From: Pseudomonas fluorescens
GTDB lineage: Bacteria > Pseudomonadota > Gammaproteobacteria > Pseudomonadales > Pseudomonadaceae
DNA: 64,000 nucleotides
Reading direction: 5' to 3'
Assembly (NCBI RefSeq): GCF_004683905.1
Contig: NZ_CP038438.1
Span: 310,001-374,000, forward strand
This document shows positions 49,562-59,552 of the stretch, in pieces. Position 1 is the stretch's first letter; every line of letters begins with the position of its first letter. Below the pieces are notes generated by a model that made no database searches, was not told the DNA's origin, and saw only the letters and a list, made by a program, of their open reading frames with translations. A program made the position numbers and the translations under genes.

Positions 49562-50635
49562 TCAGCCCTGCACTAGTAATGGATCTTCTGAAATGACAAT
49601 CGGGGTGGAGAATTTTGAGAGTCCGAAAATACGCACCAGCACTCTTCTGTTGTCTTTAATCACATCGCGACAGTGCAGTGCCCGGGTGTTATTGATGACC
49701 ATGGCTGATTCCTGAGTCAGCGCGTACTCCGCCGGAGTCGATTCCTCTACGCGTTGGCAAAGAGCGGAGTAAGCCGTTTTCACAAACTTCGACACATTAC
49801 TGTTCACCGAGAAGCGGTAAGAGTTGAATCGGGCCGAGAACCCGACTTTGTCGTCGAAAGCCAGAATCGACACGTCACGACCGTTTGCACCTTTGCCACT
49901 GACAAAGGAGTCGCTGCGAGTGAACTGGAAGTTTTCAGTGGTCAGCGCCAGACAGTTGATGACGCCAATTCTTTCGAGGATAGGTGGGAGCGGGATGACC
50001 CGTGTAGGTTCAAGGGTGGGGTTCCACAGCGCAGAAAGTATTAGCGAAGACGGGGAGGGTGAATGCCCGTCCTTTGCATCTACGGCACACCAGTAAGGTG
50101 CTTCAGTGTGCGGGCCAAGCGCCAGGCCTGAGTGTGAACTCAATTCTCTGGATTCTGGCTCCGCCTTGATCTTTGTGAGGCCGCCTCCCTTGAAGTTGGC
50201 CACCAGCCGTACCAATTTCCCATCGTTGTCTAGGTCGTAAGCGAACGCGTCATTGTCCACCAGCTTCAACAAAATCTGATTGCGTGAAGCCAGACAAAGA
50301 ACATCTGGACGAGTTTCCAGAGTGGCTAGATCAGGGAGTTCATCTGGAGGGCTGGAAGTGTTGATAGTCTTGAGGCCTTCGAATATCAACACCGAGAACA
50401 GGCTGTCGGAATACGCCTCGAGCAATGCACATTGGTCTTGCGAAAAGGAAGGCTTCAATTCTTTGGCCGCGGCAGAGGTCAGGAAATTGGCACCAGGAGC
50501 CTGCGGTCCACCGATGGCTGCGATTTCCATAGAGAGTTGATGAAGCAATGCCGATTGCCGGCAATTGAAGGTGAAGGTTCTGGATTCTTGCCCAATGCAT
50601 GAATCAGTGGATTGGGCTTTGATCTTGCTAATCAT
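49562..50635 (-). CDS. TauD/clavaminate-synthase-like 2OG oxygenase
   Basis: A 357-residue Fe(II)/2-oxoglutarate oxygenase. The iron site is His176-x-Glu178 (LGPHTEAPYW) and His321 (NNTRALHCRD), with the 2OG-binding Arg shortly after; HTE with Glu instead of Asp is usual in the clavaminate synthase/amino-acid beta-hydroxylase group. Members hydroxylate free or carrier-bound amino acids such as arginine or asparagine, often for secondary metabolites. No biosynthetic enzymes adjoin it, only the TauE-type permease. GC is lower than average, suggesting horizontal transfer. Confidence 0.8.
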   Translation of the reverse strand: MISKIKAQSTDSCIGQESRTFTFNCRQSALLHQLSMEIAAIGGPQAPGANFLTSAAAKELKPSFSQDQCALLEAYSDSLFSVLIFEGLKTINTSSPPDELPDLATLETRPDVLCLASRNQILLKLVDNDAFAYDLDNDGKLVRLVANFKGGGLTKIKAEPESRELSSHSGLALGPHTEAPYWCAVDAKDGHSPSPSSLILSALWNPTLEPTRVIPLPPILERIGVINCLALTTENFQFTRSDSFVSGKGANGRDVSILAFDDKVGFSARFNSYRFSVNSNVSKFVKTAYSALCQRVEESTPAEYALTQESAMVINNTRALHCRDVIKDNRRVLVRIFGLSKFSTPIVISEDPLLVQG

Positions 50636-50860
50636 CTGTTACATCCCTGTTATGCATCTGCTTCGGGCTACGCGGCAGCTCTGAGTCCAATTCTGCCCAA
50701 ACCGTGGGCGAGCGTATGTCGTCCATTTCCGCTAGGGCCTACGGAGCGTTCTGGCAGTTTTGAAAGAATTCAGGAAAGGGGAGATTTTTGATATGGAGCG
50801 CAGGGACGGTTCGGTGCTTCGCAGAGGCGGGCGGCGTGCTTGATCAAATCGCAGGCATAA

Positions 50861-50893
50861 AAAAAACCCTGAATCTTGCGATTCAGGGTTTTC
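50861..50893 (-). terminator. Terminator of tRNA-Phe
   Basis: Stem AACCCTGAATC / GATTCAGGGTT with a T-run on the minus strand, seven bases beyond the tRNA. Confidence 0.92.
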
Positions 50894-50899
50894 GGTATT

Positions 50900-50975
50900 T
50901 GGTGCCCAGAGACGGAATCGAACCGCCGACACGGGGATTTTCAATCCCCTGCTCTACCGACTGAGCTATCTGGGC
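50900..50975 (-). tRNA. tRNA-Phe (anticodon GAA)
   Basis: A 76-base cloverleaf with encoded CCA; the anticodon stem-loop GGGGA-TTGAAAA-TCCCC gives anticodon GAA. D arm AGCTCAGTCGGTAGAGC and T arm GGTTCGATTCC are standard. Confidence 0.97.
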
Positions 50976-50985
50976 AACGGGGCGC

Positions 50986-51014
50986 ATTAAAAGGGTTTTT
51001 CGGATTTACGTCAA
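50986..51014 (-). promoter_or_regulatory. tRNA-Phe promoter
   Basis: TTGACG (51014-51009), 17-base spacer and TTTAAT (50991-50986) on the minus strand, 10 bases before the tRNA. Confidence 0.85.
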
Positions 51015-51078
51015 CGACTTTTTTAAAATTTCTTAAATTAATTCCGTCGCTTACGATCCGCCCCCCGATTTTGCGGGT

Positions 51079-51351
51079 TTACTCCGCAGGCGGAACGTAG
51101 CCTTCCGCCTTGGCGTAATCCTCGCCGGAGAAGTACTTGTCCATTTCGCCCTGCAGATATTTGCGGTCTTCGGCGTTCATCATGTTCAGGCGCTTTTCGT
51201 TGATCAGCAGGGTCTGGTGTTTCTGCCAGTCAGCCCAGGCTTTGGCCGAGACGTGGTCAAAAATATCCTGACCTTTGGCGCCCGGGAAAGGAGCGCGTTC
51301 CAGCGCGGGCAGTTCTTCTTTGTACTTGCGGCACATGATGGTGCGGGTCAT
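51079..51351 (-). CDS. yggX: YggX-type Fe(II)-trafficking / oxidative damage protection protein
   Basis: A 90-residue cytoplasmic protein with the family's N-terminus ([18 protein letters not shown]) and the [19 protein letters not shown] segment. It protects iron-sulfur enzymes and aids iron handling. It overlaps the end of mutY by four bases, the conserved mutY-yggX arrangement, which fits because MutY itself carries a 4Fe-4S cluster. Confidence 0.96.
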   Translation of the reverse strand: MTRTIMCRKYKEELPALERAPFPGAKGQDIFDHVSAKAWADWQKHQTLLINEKRLNMMNAEDRKYLQGEMDKYFSGEDYAKAEGYVPPAE

Positions 51352-52415
51352 GACGACTCTCCTGCGTTCAATACGGCGGCCGCGCGTTCGAGCAAGGTTT
51401 TGACCGGGGCGGCAAGGCCCAGGCGCGGCGGGGTGGCGAGGTTATACCAGAGCCAGTCGGCCTCGGCCACGTGATGGCTGGCTTCCTGTACCTGAACCAG
51501 CCAGGGTTCGATGGACAGCTGGAAATGGCTGAAGGTGTGAACGAGGCTTGGCAGCGCCTGCTGCTCGCCCATGGTCAGCGAGTGCTGGGCGGCCAGATGT
51601 TGCAGGTCGTCGAGGTCGTCGAGTTCCGGCAGGCTCCATAAGCCGCCCCACAATCCCGAGGACGGGCGGCGATAAAGCAGAATCGCGCCTTCTTCGTTGG
51701 CGAGCATCGGCATCAGCGTGCGTTTCTGCGGGATGGCCTTGCGCGGTTTGGGGATCGGGTAGCGTGTCTCCAGCCCGAGCATGTGCGCCTCGCAGCCCTT
51801 TTCCAGCGGGCACAGCAGGCAGCTCGGTTTGCTGCGCGTACACAGCGTGGCGCCGAGATCCATCATCGCCTGGGTGTAGGCGTTGACCCGATCGTGCGGC
51901 GTGAAACGCTCTGCGTTGGCCCACAGCTGTTTGGCGACCTTCGGTTCCCCCGGGTAACCCTCCTGCGCGGTAAAACGCGCCAGAACGCGTTTGACGTTGC
52001 CATCGAGGATCGGCGCGCGCAGGCCCATGCTGATGCTGGCGATGGCGCCGGCGGTGGACAGGCCGATCCCCGGCAGATCCGTCAGCTTTTCGACGTCCCG
52101 CGGAAATTCGCCGGCGTACTGGCTGACGACGATCTTCGCGGTTTTTTGCAGATTGCGCGCGCGGGTGTAGTAACCGAGCCCGGTCCACAGGTGCAGCACT
52201 TCGTCCTCCGGCGCTTCGGCCAGCGCTTGCACCGTTGGCAGCGCGGCCATGAAGCGGTCGAAGTAATTGAGCACGGTGCTGACCTGGGTCTGCTGCAACA
52301 TGATCTCCGACACCCACACCCGATACGGATTGATGTCTTGCTGCCAAGGCAAATCGTGGCGGCCGTGGCGGTCGAACCATTCCAGCACCGCCGTGGAAAA
52401 CTGCTCCGCTGTCAT
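51348..52415 (-). CDS. mutY: A/G-specific adenine glycosylase
   Basis: A 355-residue base-excision enzyme removing A paired with 8-oxoG. It has the helix-hairpin-helix ([12 protein letters not shown]), catalytic Asp region ([11 protein letters not shown]), the 4Fe-4S cysteines ([17 protein letters not shown]) and a C-terminal Nudix-like 8-oxoG-recognition domain. The gene overlaps asmA upstream and yggX downstream by four bases each, giving a tight operon. Confidence 0.96.
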   Translation of the reverse strand: MTAEQFSTAVLEWFDRHGRHDLPWQQDINPYRVWVSEIMLQQTQVSTVLNYFDRFMAALPTVQALAEAPEDEVLHLWTGLGYYTRARNLQKTAKIVVSQYAGEFPRDVEKLTDLPGIGLSTAGAIASISMGLRAPILDGNVKRVLARFTAQEGYPGEPKVAKQLWANAERFTPHDRVNAYTQAMMDLGATLCTRSKPSCLLCPLEKGCEAHMLGLETRYPIPKPRKAIPQKRTLMPMLANEEGAILLYRRPSSGLWGGLWSLPELDDLDDLQHLAAQHSLTMGEQQALPSLVHTFSHFQLSIEPWLVQVQEASHHVAEADWLWYNLATPPRLGLAAPVKTLLERAAAVLNAGESS

Positions 52416-54634
52416 CGCTTGAACAGCCCCTTCAATGCGTTTTTCAATTCCGGGCTGACCTTGTCGCCAAGTTTTTCATCGATCTTCTCGCTGAGTTTGT
52501 CACCGGCCATTTTGGTCGCGACCTGGCCGAGACGTTCGTTATCCACACGGCAGGCCTTGGCGCCCAGTTCCAATGGGCCGCGGCAGCGCAGCGGCCACTC
52601 GATGCCGACGAATTTCTCGCCGACCTGACAGGCCGGATCCGGCATGGCGCTGGTGTCGCCTTCGACGATGATGCCGACGCGGTAATCCATGCCCAGCACC
52701 CGCAGGTCGATGTCGCCGTCACCGTTGACGGTCATGCCGGGGATGCGCACTTTCAGGTCTGGATTGCTGGCGATACCGTTGCGGAAGGTCAGGTTGCCCT
52801 TGAGTTCCTGGAACGGCGTGTCCTTGCCTCGTGGCTCGCCGCTGAGGGTTTTGCGGTTGAGGGTGGCGATGCCTTTGCACAGTTGCTGTTCAAGGTTGGC
52901 GTTGAGCAGCACACCGTTGTTGATCACGAAACTGGCGTTGCCGTTGAGGGTTTCGATCAGCGCCTGCTGGCTGTTGCCGCTGCCGGTGAGGCTGCTGGTC
53001 AGTGTGACCAGGCCTTTGACCGGCGGATTCTTGCCTTGGCTTTCGAGGATTTTCTCGGCCGGTACGCGGTTGATCCTGGTTTGCAGGTTCAGCACCGGCG
53101 CACTCGGGCGTACGTCGAGGGTGCCCTTGGCTTCGAAATCGCCGTTGTACAGGCCGCCGCGCAGGTTTTCCAGAGTCAGCAGGCCGCCCTGGCCAGTGGC
53201 TTTGAGCGCGGCGTTCTGGATCGGCAGTTTGTCGAGGGTCAGCTGGCCGAAGGTCAGGTCGGCATCGACGTCGAGTTTGGCCAGACGCTCGACCGGCAGC
53301 AGACGCTCGGTGCTCCAGGCGCTTTTGCTTGGTTTGTCCGGCAACGGTGTGCTGCCGGCGCCGGCCATGGCATCGGCTTCGGTGCTGGCGACTTCGGCCT
53401 GACGCACTTGCGTGGCGTTTTTGGCTTTTTCCGATTTCGGCGGCAGGTAGCGGTCGACGTCGAACGTGTCAGCCTTGAGGATCGCGCGCAGCGACTGCTT
53501 GGCGAAATCTTCCACGGCAATGCGCCCGCTGAAGCTGCTGTCGTCGAGTTTCAGGTTGATGTTGTCGAAGGCCACGCTGGTTGGCGTGGCGGCCACGCGG
53601 CTGACCAGTTCGACCTTGCTCAGGCTGCCGGGCGCCATGGCTGGCAACGTCTGGCCGATGCTGTCGACAAATTTCGCCAGATCGAACTGGGCGATCGAGA
53701 TTCCGCCAGTGATCTGCGGGGTCTTGTCGAGGTCGTTGGCTTTCAGCTCACCGAGGGCACGCAACTGGTTGGCGGAGATCTTGATCCCGGTCCATTCGGC
53801 GACGTTCGCTGCCTTGTCCAGGGAAATCTGGCCTTGGGCGGAGAAGGTCATGGCCTTGCCCTGTAGTGGGTCGCCGGTCAGTTCGCCGGACAGTTTCATG
53901 TCTTCGAACTTGTAACGTTGCAGGGCGCGTTCGATGCGCAGCTCGCCGTTGAGCTCGGTGCGCACCCGCAGCACAGGCTGATTGGTGCTGAGGAACGCCG
54001 TGGCTTTCAGCGGAATGTTGGTCGAGTCGTGTACTGCACCGGTGCTCAGCTGGATGCTTTCGGCGCTGTACTGCTTGCCGGTCTGCTCGTCGTTGTATTC
54101 AACGCGGGCGTTGTTGACTGTCAGGCTGTCGATGTCGAGGCGGATCGGCTGCGGCGGTTTTTCCGGCTGGGCGGCCTCTGCAACAGGCGGGCTGGCAGGC
54201 GTCGGGCTGCCGGCAGGCGTGGCGGGAGGTGGCAGCTTGCCGATGTCTTCCCAGTTGCCGTGGCCGTTTTTGTCGCGTTTCAGGCGCAGGTTCAGGCCTT
54301 CGACGCGCACATCGCTCATCTGCACTTCGCGGCGCAACAGCGGCAGCACGCGCACGGACAGGCCGAGCATCTGCAGGTCGGCATACGGTTCGGTCGGGTT
54401 GATCAGGGTGGCGATGCTGGCCTCATGCAGTTCCAGGCCGAGCCACGGGAACAGGCTCCAGCCGATATCGCCATTGAGCGTCAGCTCGATGTGGGCCTTG
54501 TCGCGGGCTATCTGGCGGATCTCGTCTTTGTAGTCGTTGGGATCAAACAGGTGGGTCAGGGCGAAGCCCGCCGCCACAATGATCAGCAACAGCCCGAGAA
54601 GTACCAGACCCAGGATTTTGCCGAACGCTTTCAT
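52412..54634 (-). CDS. asmA: AsmA-family protein
   Basis: A 740-residue inner-membrane-anchored periplasmic protein of the AsmA family. One TM segment (about residues 8-27) is followed by the N-terminal AsmA region and a long beta-rich body with a Pro/Ala-rich linker (about 140-155). AsmA-like proteins are bridge-type lipid transfer proteins linked to outer-membrane lipid homeostasis. The stop overlaps the mutY start by four bases. Confidence 0.92.
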   Translation of the reverse strand: MKAFGKILGLVLLGLLLIIVAAGFALTHLFDPNDYKDEIRQIARDKAHIELTLNGDIGWSLFPWLGLELHEASIATLINPTEPYADLQMLGLSVRVLPLLRREVQMSDVRVEGLNLRLKRDKNGHGNWEDIGKLPPPATPAGSPTPASPPVAEAAQPEKPPQPIRLDIDSLTVNNARVEYNDEQTGKQYSAESIQLSTGAVHDSTNIPLKATAFLSTNQPVLRVRTELNGELRIERALQRYKFEDMKLSGELTGDPLQGKAMTFSAQGQISLDKAANVAEWTGIKISANQLRALGELKANDLDKTPQITGGISIAQFDLAKFVDSIGQTLPAMAPGSLSKVELVSRVAATPTSVAFDNINLKLDDSSFSGRIAVEDFAKQSLRAILKADTFDVDRYLPPKSEKAKNATQVRQAEVASTEADAMAGAGSTPLPDKPSKSAWSTERLLPVERLAKLDVDADLTFGQLTLDKLPIQNAALKATGQGGLLTLENLRGGLYNGDFEAKGTLDVRPSAPVLNLQTRINRVPAEKILESQGKNPPVKGLVTLTSSLTGSGNSQQALIETLNGNASFVINNGVLLNANLEQQLCKGIATLNRKTLSGEPRGKDTPFQELKGNLTFRNGIASNPDLKVRIPGMTVNGDGDIDLRVLGMDYRVGIIVEGDTSAMPDPACQVGEKFVGIEWPLRCRGPLELGAKACRVDNERLGQVATKMAGDKLSEKIDEKLGDKVSPELKNALKGLFKR

Positions 54635-54712
54635 GGGCGAGTCCTTGTAGTTAGTCGAATTCGTAAATTAGCCGGGGAGTATAGCGCTGCATCCGCCCGG
54701 TTCGGGGCGCTG

Positions 54713-55117
54713 TCATGTCGCGATCACGTCCAGCGGCAATTGCAATTTGGCGGCCAGCGCCTGGATTTCAAGGTGTCCGGCCGGTGCCAGCAGGCGCAGT
54801 TGGGCACCCGCTTGCGACGCCATTTTCTGTGCTTGGTTCACCAGTCTCTCGGCTACCCCACGGCGCCGGGTGACTTTTCGTACACACAAATGTGACAAGT
54901 ACCAAACCTTGTCGTGCCTTGTCAGGCGTGCTGCACCGAGCAGGCGATCGTTGAAACGTCCTGCAATCAAAGAGCCGTCAGCCAGGCTGTTTTCGATCAG
55001 TTGAGCGTCCCCGGAATACGGTGCGAACAGCCATTGTGGAGCGTCACGATAGATTTTTTGCAGGTCCTGTTGATCCTGGTAACTGGCATCGTTCAACGCT
55101 TGGACAGCGATCGGCAT
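54713..55117 (-). CDS. panM: PanZ/PanM-like acetyl-CoA sensor (GNAT fold)
   Basis: A 134-residue GNAT-fold protein like E. coli PanZ/PanM, which binds acetyl-CoA and triggers maturation of aspartate decarboxylase PanD. Shared features are the N-terminal DQQDLQKIY, GRFNDRLLGAARLT and the VTRRRGVAERLV acetyl-CoA loop. panD is not in the window. An ordinary small acetyltransferase is the alternative. Confidence 0.7.
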   Translation of the reverse strand: MPIAVQALNDASYQDQQDLQKIYRDAPQWLFAPYSGDAQLIENSLADGSLIAGRFNDRLLGAARLTRHDKVWYLSHLCVRKVTRRRGVAERLVNQAQKMASQAGAQLRLLAPAGHLEIQALAAKLQLPLDVIAT

Positions 55118-55340
55118 GGCTTTTTCCTGAGGGGGCGAGATCAGATGACATGAAAAAGGTGATATCAGTTTGGTTTTTCTGTCACGTGCAAATGGTAACC
55201 TTCGCCGGTTCGTCCGTCCTTCTGCGACTTAACGTCGCGCCTTCAAGGAGCTTCACCCGAAAAAACGGTCATGCCTGCGTGCATAAAGGCCGAGGGTGAG
55301 CAGTGGCTGGCGAACCATACTAATAATTGGGGGATACACA

Positions 55341-57005
55341 ATGAGCACGAGCATCACGGCGGACGGCCTTCGCGCCGACCAGCCTGCGTTCCTGTCCAAG
55401 GAACGCATCATCGCCAAGCCCGGTTTCAACCGCTGGCTGGTTCCACCGGCCGCTCTGGCCATCCACCTGTGCATCGGCATGGCCTACGGTTTCTCGGTGT
55501 TCTGGTTGCCGTTGTCCAAGGCGCTGGGCGTCACGGCTCCGGTGGCTTGCGCACCGGACATGAGCTTCATCGCTCAGGTCTTCTCTTCGCAATGCGACTG
55601 GCCGATCTCCATGCTCGGCTGGATCTACACCCTGTTCTTCATCTTCCTCGGCTGCTCGGCAGCGATCTGGGGTGGCTGGCTGGAACACGCCGGGCCACGC
55701 AAGGCCGGTGTGGTATCGGCACTGTGCTGGTGCGGCGGTCTGCTGATCTCTGCACTGGGTATCTACACCCACCAGATCTGGCTGATGTGGATCGGCTCCG
55801 GGGTGATCGGCGGTATCGGTCTGGGCCTGGGCTACATTTCGCCGGTCTCGACCCTGATCAAGTGGTTCCCGGACAAGCGCGGCATGGCGACCGGCATGGC
55901 GATCATGGGTTTCGGTGGCGGCGCGATGGTCGGTGCACCGTTGGCGACTGCGCTGATGAGCCACTTCGCTTCGCCTGCCGGTGTCGGCGTCTGGCAGAGC
56001 TTCGTGGCCATGGCGGCGATCTACTTCGTGTTCATGATCGGTGGCGCCCTGGCCTACCGCGTGCCGCCAACCGGCTGGAAGCCTGAAGGCTGGACCGCTC
56101 CGGCGAAGAAAGCCTCGAACGCAATGATCACTCACCGTCACGTGCACGTGAATGTGGCGTGGAAAACCCCGCAGTTCCGTCTGGTGTGGCTGGTGCTGTG
56201 CCTGAACGTATCGGCCGGTATCGGCATCCTCGGCATGGCTTCGCCACTGCTGCAGGAAGTGTTCGGCGGCAAGCTGCTGGGCGTCGACGTGCCGTTCGGT
56301 CAACTGGACGCCGGGCAACTGGCTTCGATCGCCGCGATTGCTGCCGGCTTCACCGGTCTGCTGAGCCTGTTCAACATCGGAGGCCGCTTCTTCTGGGCCT
56401 CGTTCTCGGACTACCTGGGTCGCAAAAACACCTATTTCGTGTTCTTCGCCCTCGGTTTTGCCCTGTACGCACTGATCCCGAACATGGGCCATCTGGGCAA
56501 CGTAGCGCTGTTCGTGGCGGCGTTCTGCATCATCCTGTCGATGTACGGCGGTGGTTTTGCGACCGTTCCGGCGTATCTGGCGGACCTGTTCGGCACGCAA
56601 ATGGTCGGTGCGATCCACGGTCGCCTGCTGACTGCCTGGGCGGCCGCCGGCGTGCTCGGTCCGGTGCTGGTGAACTACCTGCGTGAGTATCAATTGAGCA
56701 TCGGCGTGGAACGCGCGGCCGCTTACGACATCACCCTGTACATCCTCGCGGGCCTGCTGGTGCTGGGTTTCCTGTGCAACCTGCTGGTGCGTCCGGTGGC
56801 CGACAAGTACTTCATGACCGACGCTGAGCTGGCTGCCGAACAGGCACTGGGTCACGACAAAGGTGCTGATGCGAGCACCGTGCTGGAGTGGAAAGCCGCA
56901 CCGGGCAGCAAGCCACTGGCAATCGCCGCGTGGCTGGTGGTGGGTATTCCGTTGGCGTGGGGCGTGTGGGTGACCCTGCAGAAGACGGCGGTACTGTTTC
57001 ACTAA
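55341..57005 (+). CDS. OFA-family MFS transporter
   Basis: A 554-residue major facilitator of the oxalate/formate antiporter (OFA) type with 12 predicted TM segments and a long central loop. Landmarks are the N-terminal IHLCIGMAYGFSVFWLPL and GIGLGLGYISPVSTLIKWFPD, followed by KRGMATG. ATG 55341 has GGGGG eight bases upstream. OFA members exchange or take up small mono- and dicarboxylates; the substrate here is not defined by neighbours. It ends before a REP pair. Confidence 0.88.
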   Translation: MSTSITADGLRADQPAFLSKERIIAKPGFNRWLVPPAALAIHLCIGMAYGFSVFWLPLSKALGVTAPVACAPDMSFIAQVFSSQCDWPISMLGWIYTLFFIFLGCSAAIWGGWLEHAGPRKAGVVSALCWCGGLLISALGIYTHQIWLMWIGSGVIGGIGLGLGYISPVSTLIKWFPDKRGMATGMAIMGFGGGAMVGAPLATALMSHFASPAGVGVWQSFVAMAAIYFVFMIGGALAYRVPPTGWKPEGWTAPAKKASNAMITHRHVHVNVAWKTPQFRLVWLVLCLNVSAGIGILGMASPLLQEVFGGKLLGVDVPFGQLDAGQLASIAAIAAGFTGLLSLFNIGGRFFWASFSDYLGRKNTYFVFFALGFALYALIPNMGHLGNVALFVAAFCIILSMYGGGFATVPAYLADLFGTQMVGAIHGRLLTAWAAAGVLGPVLVNYLREYQLSIGVERAAAYDITLYILAGLLVLGFLCNLLVRPVADKYFMTDAELAAEQALGHDKGADASTVLEWKAAPGSKPLAIAAWLVVGIPLAWGVWVTLQKTAVLFH

Positions 57006-57022
57006 GTAAAAACGTAATACCC

Positions 57023-57115
57023 CTGTAGGAGTGAGCCCTGCTCGCGATAGCGGTCTGACAGTCGACAGAAATGTTGACTGTGAGGTCCTCATCGCGAGCA
57101 GGCTCACTCCTACAG
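57023..57115. repeat. REP-like pair (inverted)
   Basis: Arms CTGTAGGAGTGAGCC and its complement, with CTGCTCGCGAT inner parts, flank about 45 bases between the MFS gene and the his operon. This is a GAGTGAGC variant of the REP family. Confidence 0.85.
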
Positions 57116-57203
57116 TTGTTTTGGGGTGCCTGTAATGGCTTGTATGGACATGTCTACCCGCGACAGCCGGGCGTTCTATCCGTCAGCCATCTCACGTCGC
57201 GTG

Positions 57204-57232
57204 TTTCTGTTTCGGCCCCGCGTGCCTATAAT
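57204..57232 (+). promoter_or_regulatory. Promoter of the hisB operon
   Basis: A perfect -10 box TATAAT (57227-57232) with a weak -35 TTTCTG (57204-57209) 17 bases upstream, 39 bases before hisB. Confidence 0.7.
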
Positions 57233-57270
57233 GGCTGCCTTTTTCGCCCAATGATTTTGCGGAGCTGGTG

Positions 57271-57864
57271 ATGGCCGAACGTAAGGCGTCTGTCGAGCGC
57301 GACACTCTGGAAACCCAGATCAAAGCCTCGATCAACCTTGATGGCACCGGAAAGGCCCGATTCGATATCGGCGTTCCTTTTCTTGAGCACATGCTGGATC
57401 AGATCGCCCGTCACGGGTTGATCGACCTGGATATTGAATGCAAGGGCGATCTGCATATCGACGACCACCATACCGTGGAAGACGTCGGTATCACCCTCGG
57501 CCAGGCCTTCGCCAAAGCCATCGGCGACAAGAAAGGCATCCGTCGCTACGGTCATGCTTACGTGCCGCTCGATGAAGCGCTGTCGCGTGTGGTGATCGAC
57601 TTCTCCGGCCGTCCAGGCCTGCAGATGCACGTGCCCTACACCCGCGCCACCGTGGGCGGCTTCGACGTCGACCTGTTCCAGGAATTCTTCCAGGGCTTCG
57701 TCAACCACGCACTGGTCAGCCTGCACATCGACAACCTGCGCGGCACCAACACCCACCACCAGATCGAAACCGTGTTCAAGGCTTTCGGCCGCGCCCTGCG
57801 CATGGCCGTCGAGCTGGACGAGCGCATGGCCGGGCAAATGCCATCGACCAAAGGCGTCCTGTAA
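57271..57864 (+). CDS. hisB: Imidazoleglycerol-phosphate dehydratase
   Basis: A 197-residue Mn-dependent dehydratase of histidine synthesis (step six), the monofunctional type without the phosphatase domain found in E. coli. The paired metal motifs [10 protein letters not shown] and THHQIET are present. ATG 57271 is preferred over the adjacent GTG 57268. It overlaps hisH by one base (TAATG). Confidence 0.97.
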   Translation: MAERKASVERDTLETQIKASINLDGTGKARFDIGVPFLEHMLDQIARHGLIDLDIECKGDLHIDDHHTVEDVGITLGQAFAKAIGDKKGIRRYGHAYVPLDEALSRVVIDFSGRPGLQMHVPYTRATVGGFDVDLFQEFFQGFVNHALVSLHIDNLRGTNTHHQIETVFKAFGRALRMAVELDERMAGQMPSTKGVL

Positions 57865-58502
57865 TGCAGACGGTTGCAGTTATCGACTACGGCATGGGCA
57901 ACCTGCACTCGGTGGCCAAGGCCCTCGAGCACGTCGGTGCCGGCAAGGTGCTGATCACCAGCGATGCCGACGTGATCCGCGAAGCCGACCGTGTGGTATT
58001 CCCGGGCGTTGGTGCGATCCGCGATTGCATGGCGGAGATCCGTCGCCTCGGTTTCGACGCGCTGGTGCGTGAAGTCAGTCAGGATCGTCCGTTCCTCGGC
58101 ATCTGTGTCGGCATGCAAGCCTTGCTCGACAGCAGCGAAGAGAACGACGGCGTCGACTGCATCGGCCTGTTCCCGGGCGCCGTGAAGTTCTTCGGCAAAG
58201 ACCTGCATGAAGACGGCGAGCACCTGAAAGTCCCGCACATGGGCTGGAACGAAGTGCAGCAGAAGGTCAGCCACCCGCTGTGGCACGACATTCCGGACAT
58301 GGCGCGTTTCTACTTCGTGCACAGCTACTACATCGCTGCCGCCAATGCGCGGCAGGTAGTCGGGAGCGGTCATTACGGGGTCGATTTCGCTGCAGCGCTG
58401 GCCGAAGGCTCGCGTTTCGCCGTGCAATTCCACCCGGAGAAGAGCCATACCCATGGCCTGCAATTGCTGCAGAACTTCGCCGCGTGGGACGGTCGCTGGT
58501 AA
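57864..58502 (+). CDS. hisH: Imidazole glycerol phosphate synthase, glutaminase subunit
   Basis: A 212-residue class I glutamine amidotransferase that feeds ammonia to HisF. The nucleophile Cys is in [11 protein letters not shown]; His and Glu lie in FHPEKSH. It is directly followed by a DUF2164 gene. Confidence 0.97.
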   Translation: MQTVAVIDYGMGNLHSVAKALEHVGAGKVLITSDADVIREADRVVFPGVGAIRDCMAEIRRLGFDALVREVSQDRPFLGICVGMQALLDSSEENDGVDCIGLFPGAVKFFGKDLHEDGEHLKVPHMGWNEVQQKVSHPLWHDIPDMARFYFVHSYYIAAANARQVVGSGHYGVDFAAALAEGSRFAVQFHPEKSHTHGLQLLQNFAAWDGRW

Positions 58503-58763
58503 ATGGCTGCCAAGAAGTCCAAACCGCCGATCCTGACCCTCACTCCCGAACAGGAGAACGAGGCCAACCGCAAGATCCAGCGGTTCATGGAGGATCGGTT
58601 CGAACTTGACCTGGGTTCGTTCGAGGCGGCGGAAATTCTTGAGTTGTTTACCCGCGAAATTGCTCCGCACTATTACAACAGGGCGATTTTCGATGTGCAG
58701 ACCCACCTCAAAGAGCGGTTTGAAAGCATCGAAAGCGACCTGTGGGCGCTCGAGAAAAACTGA
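58503..58763 (+). CDS. DUF2164 family protein
   Basis: An 86-residue protein of the DUF2164 family, starting on the base after the hisH stop, thus inside the histidine operon. It is helical and acidic with FELDLGSFEAAEILELF in the middle. Function unknown; the placement in this operon is typical of Pseudomonas and may be convenience or a link to nucleotide metabolism. Confidence 0.9.
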   Translation: MAAKKSKPPILTLTPEQENEANRKIQRFMEDRFELDLGSFEAAEILELFTREIAPHYYNRAIFDVQTHLKERFESIESDLWALEKN

Positions 58764-58805
58764 TTTCCGAGCCAAGCTGAACATTCAAATTTGAAGGTTT
58801 GCCAG

Positions 58806-59543
58806 ATGCTGATTATTCCCGCTATCGATCTTAAAGACGGTGCCTGCGTACGTCTGCGCCAGGGCCGCATGGAAGATTCCACAGTGTTCTCCGAGGACCC
58901 GGTGAGCATGGCTGCCAAGTGGGTGGAGGGCGGTTGCCGTCGTCTGCATCTGGTCGATCTGAACGGCGCATTCGAAGGTCAGCCGGTCAATGGCGAAGTG
59001 GTCACCGCAATCGCCAAGCGCTACCCGAACCTGCCGATCCAGATCGGTGGCGGTATCCGCTCGCTGGAAACCATCGAGCATTACGTCAAGGCGGGCGTCA
59101 GCTACGTGATCATCGGCACCAAAGCCGTTAAAGATCCGGCGTTCGTCGCTGAAGCCTGCCGCGCGTTCCCGGGCAAGATCATTGTCGGCCTGGATGCCAA
59201 AGACGGGTTCGTCGCCACCGACGGCTGGGCTGAAATCAGCACCGTGCAGGTCATCGATCTGGCCAAGCAGTTCGAAGCTGACGGTGTATCGTCGATCGTT
59301 TATACCGACATCGCCAAAGACGGCATGATGCAGGGCTGCAACGTACCGTTCACCGCTGCACTGGCGGCAGCGACGAAGATCCCGGTGATCGCGTCCGGCG
59401 GTATCCACAATCTGGGTGACATCAAGTCGCTGCTCGACGCCAAGGCGCCGGGCATCATCGGTGCAATCACTGGCCGGGCGATCTACGAAGGCACCCTCGA
59501 CGTCGCCGAAGCGCAAGCTTTCTGCGATGCGTACCAAGGCTGA
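58806..59543 (+). CDS. hisA: ProFAR isomerase
   Basis: A 245-residue (beta/alpha)8 barrel isomerising ProFAR to PRFAR in histidine synthesis. Catalytic Asp8 in IPAIDLKDG, the GGGIRS phosphate loop and the second-half YTDIAKDGM Asp are present. ATG 58806 begins the conserved MLIIPAIDL; the in-frame start 15 bases earlier lacks support. Confidence 0.97.
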   Translation: MLIIPAIDLKDGACVRLRQGRMEDSTVFSEDPVSMAAKWVEGGCRRLHLVDLNGAFEGQPVNGEVVTAIAKRYPNLPIQIGGGIRSLETIEHYVKAGVSYVIIGTKAVKDPAFVAEACRAFPGKIIVGLDAKDGFVATDGWAEISTVQVIDLAKQFEADGVSSIVYTDIAKDGMMQGCNVPFTAALAAATKIPVIASGGIHNLGDIKSLLDAKAPGIIGAITGRAIYEGTLDVAEAQAFCDAYQG

Positions 59544-59552
59544 GGACTGACC

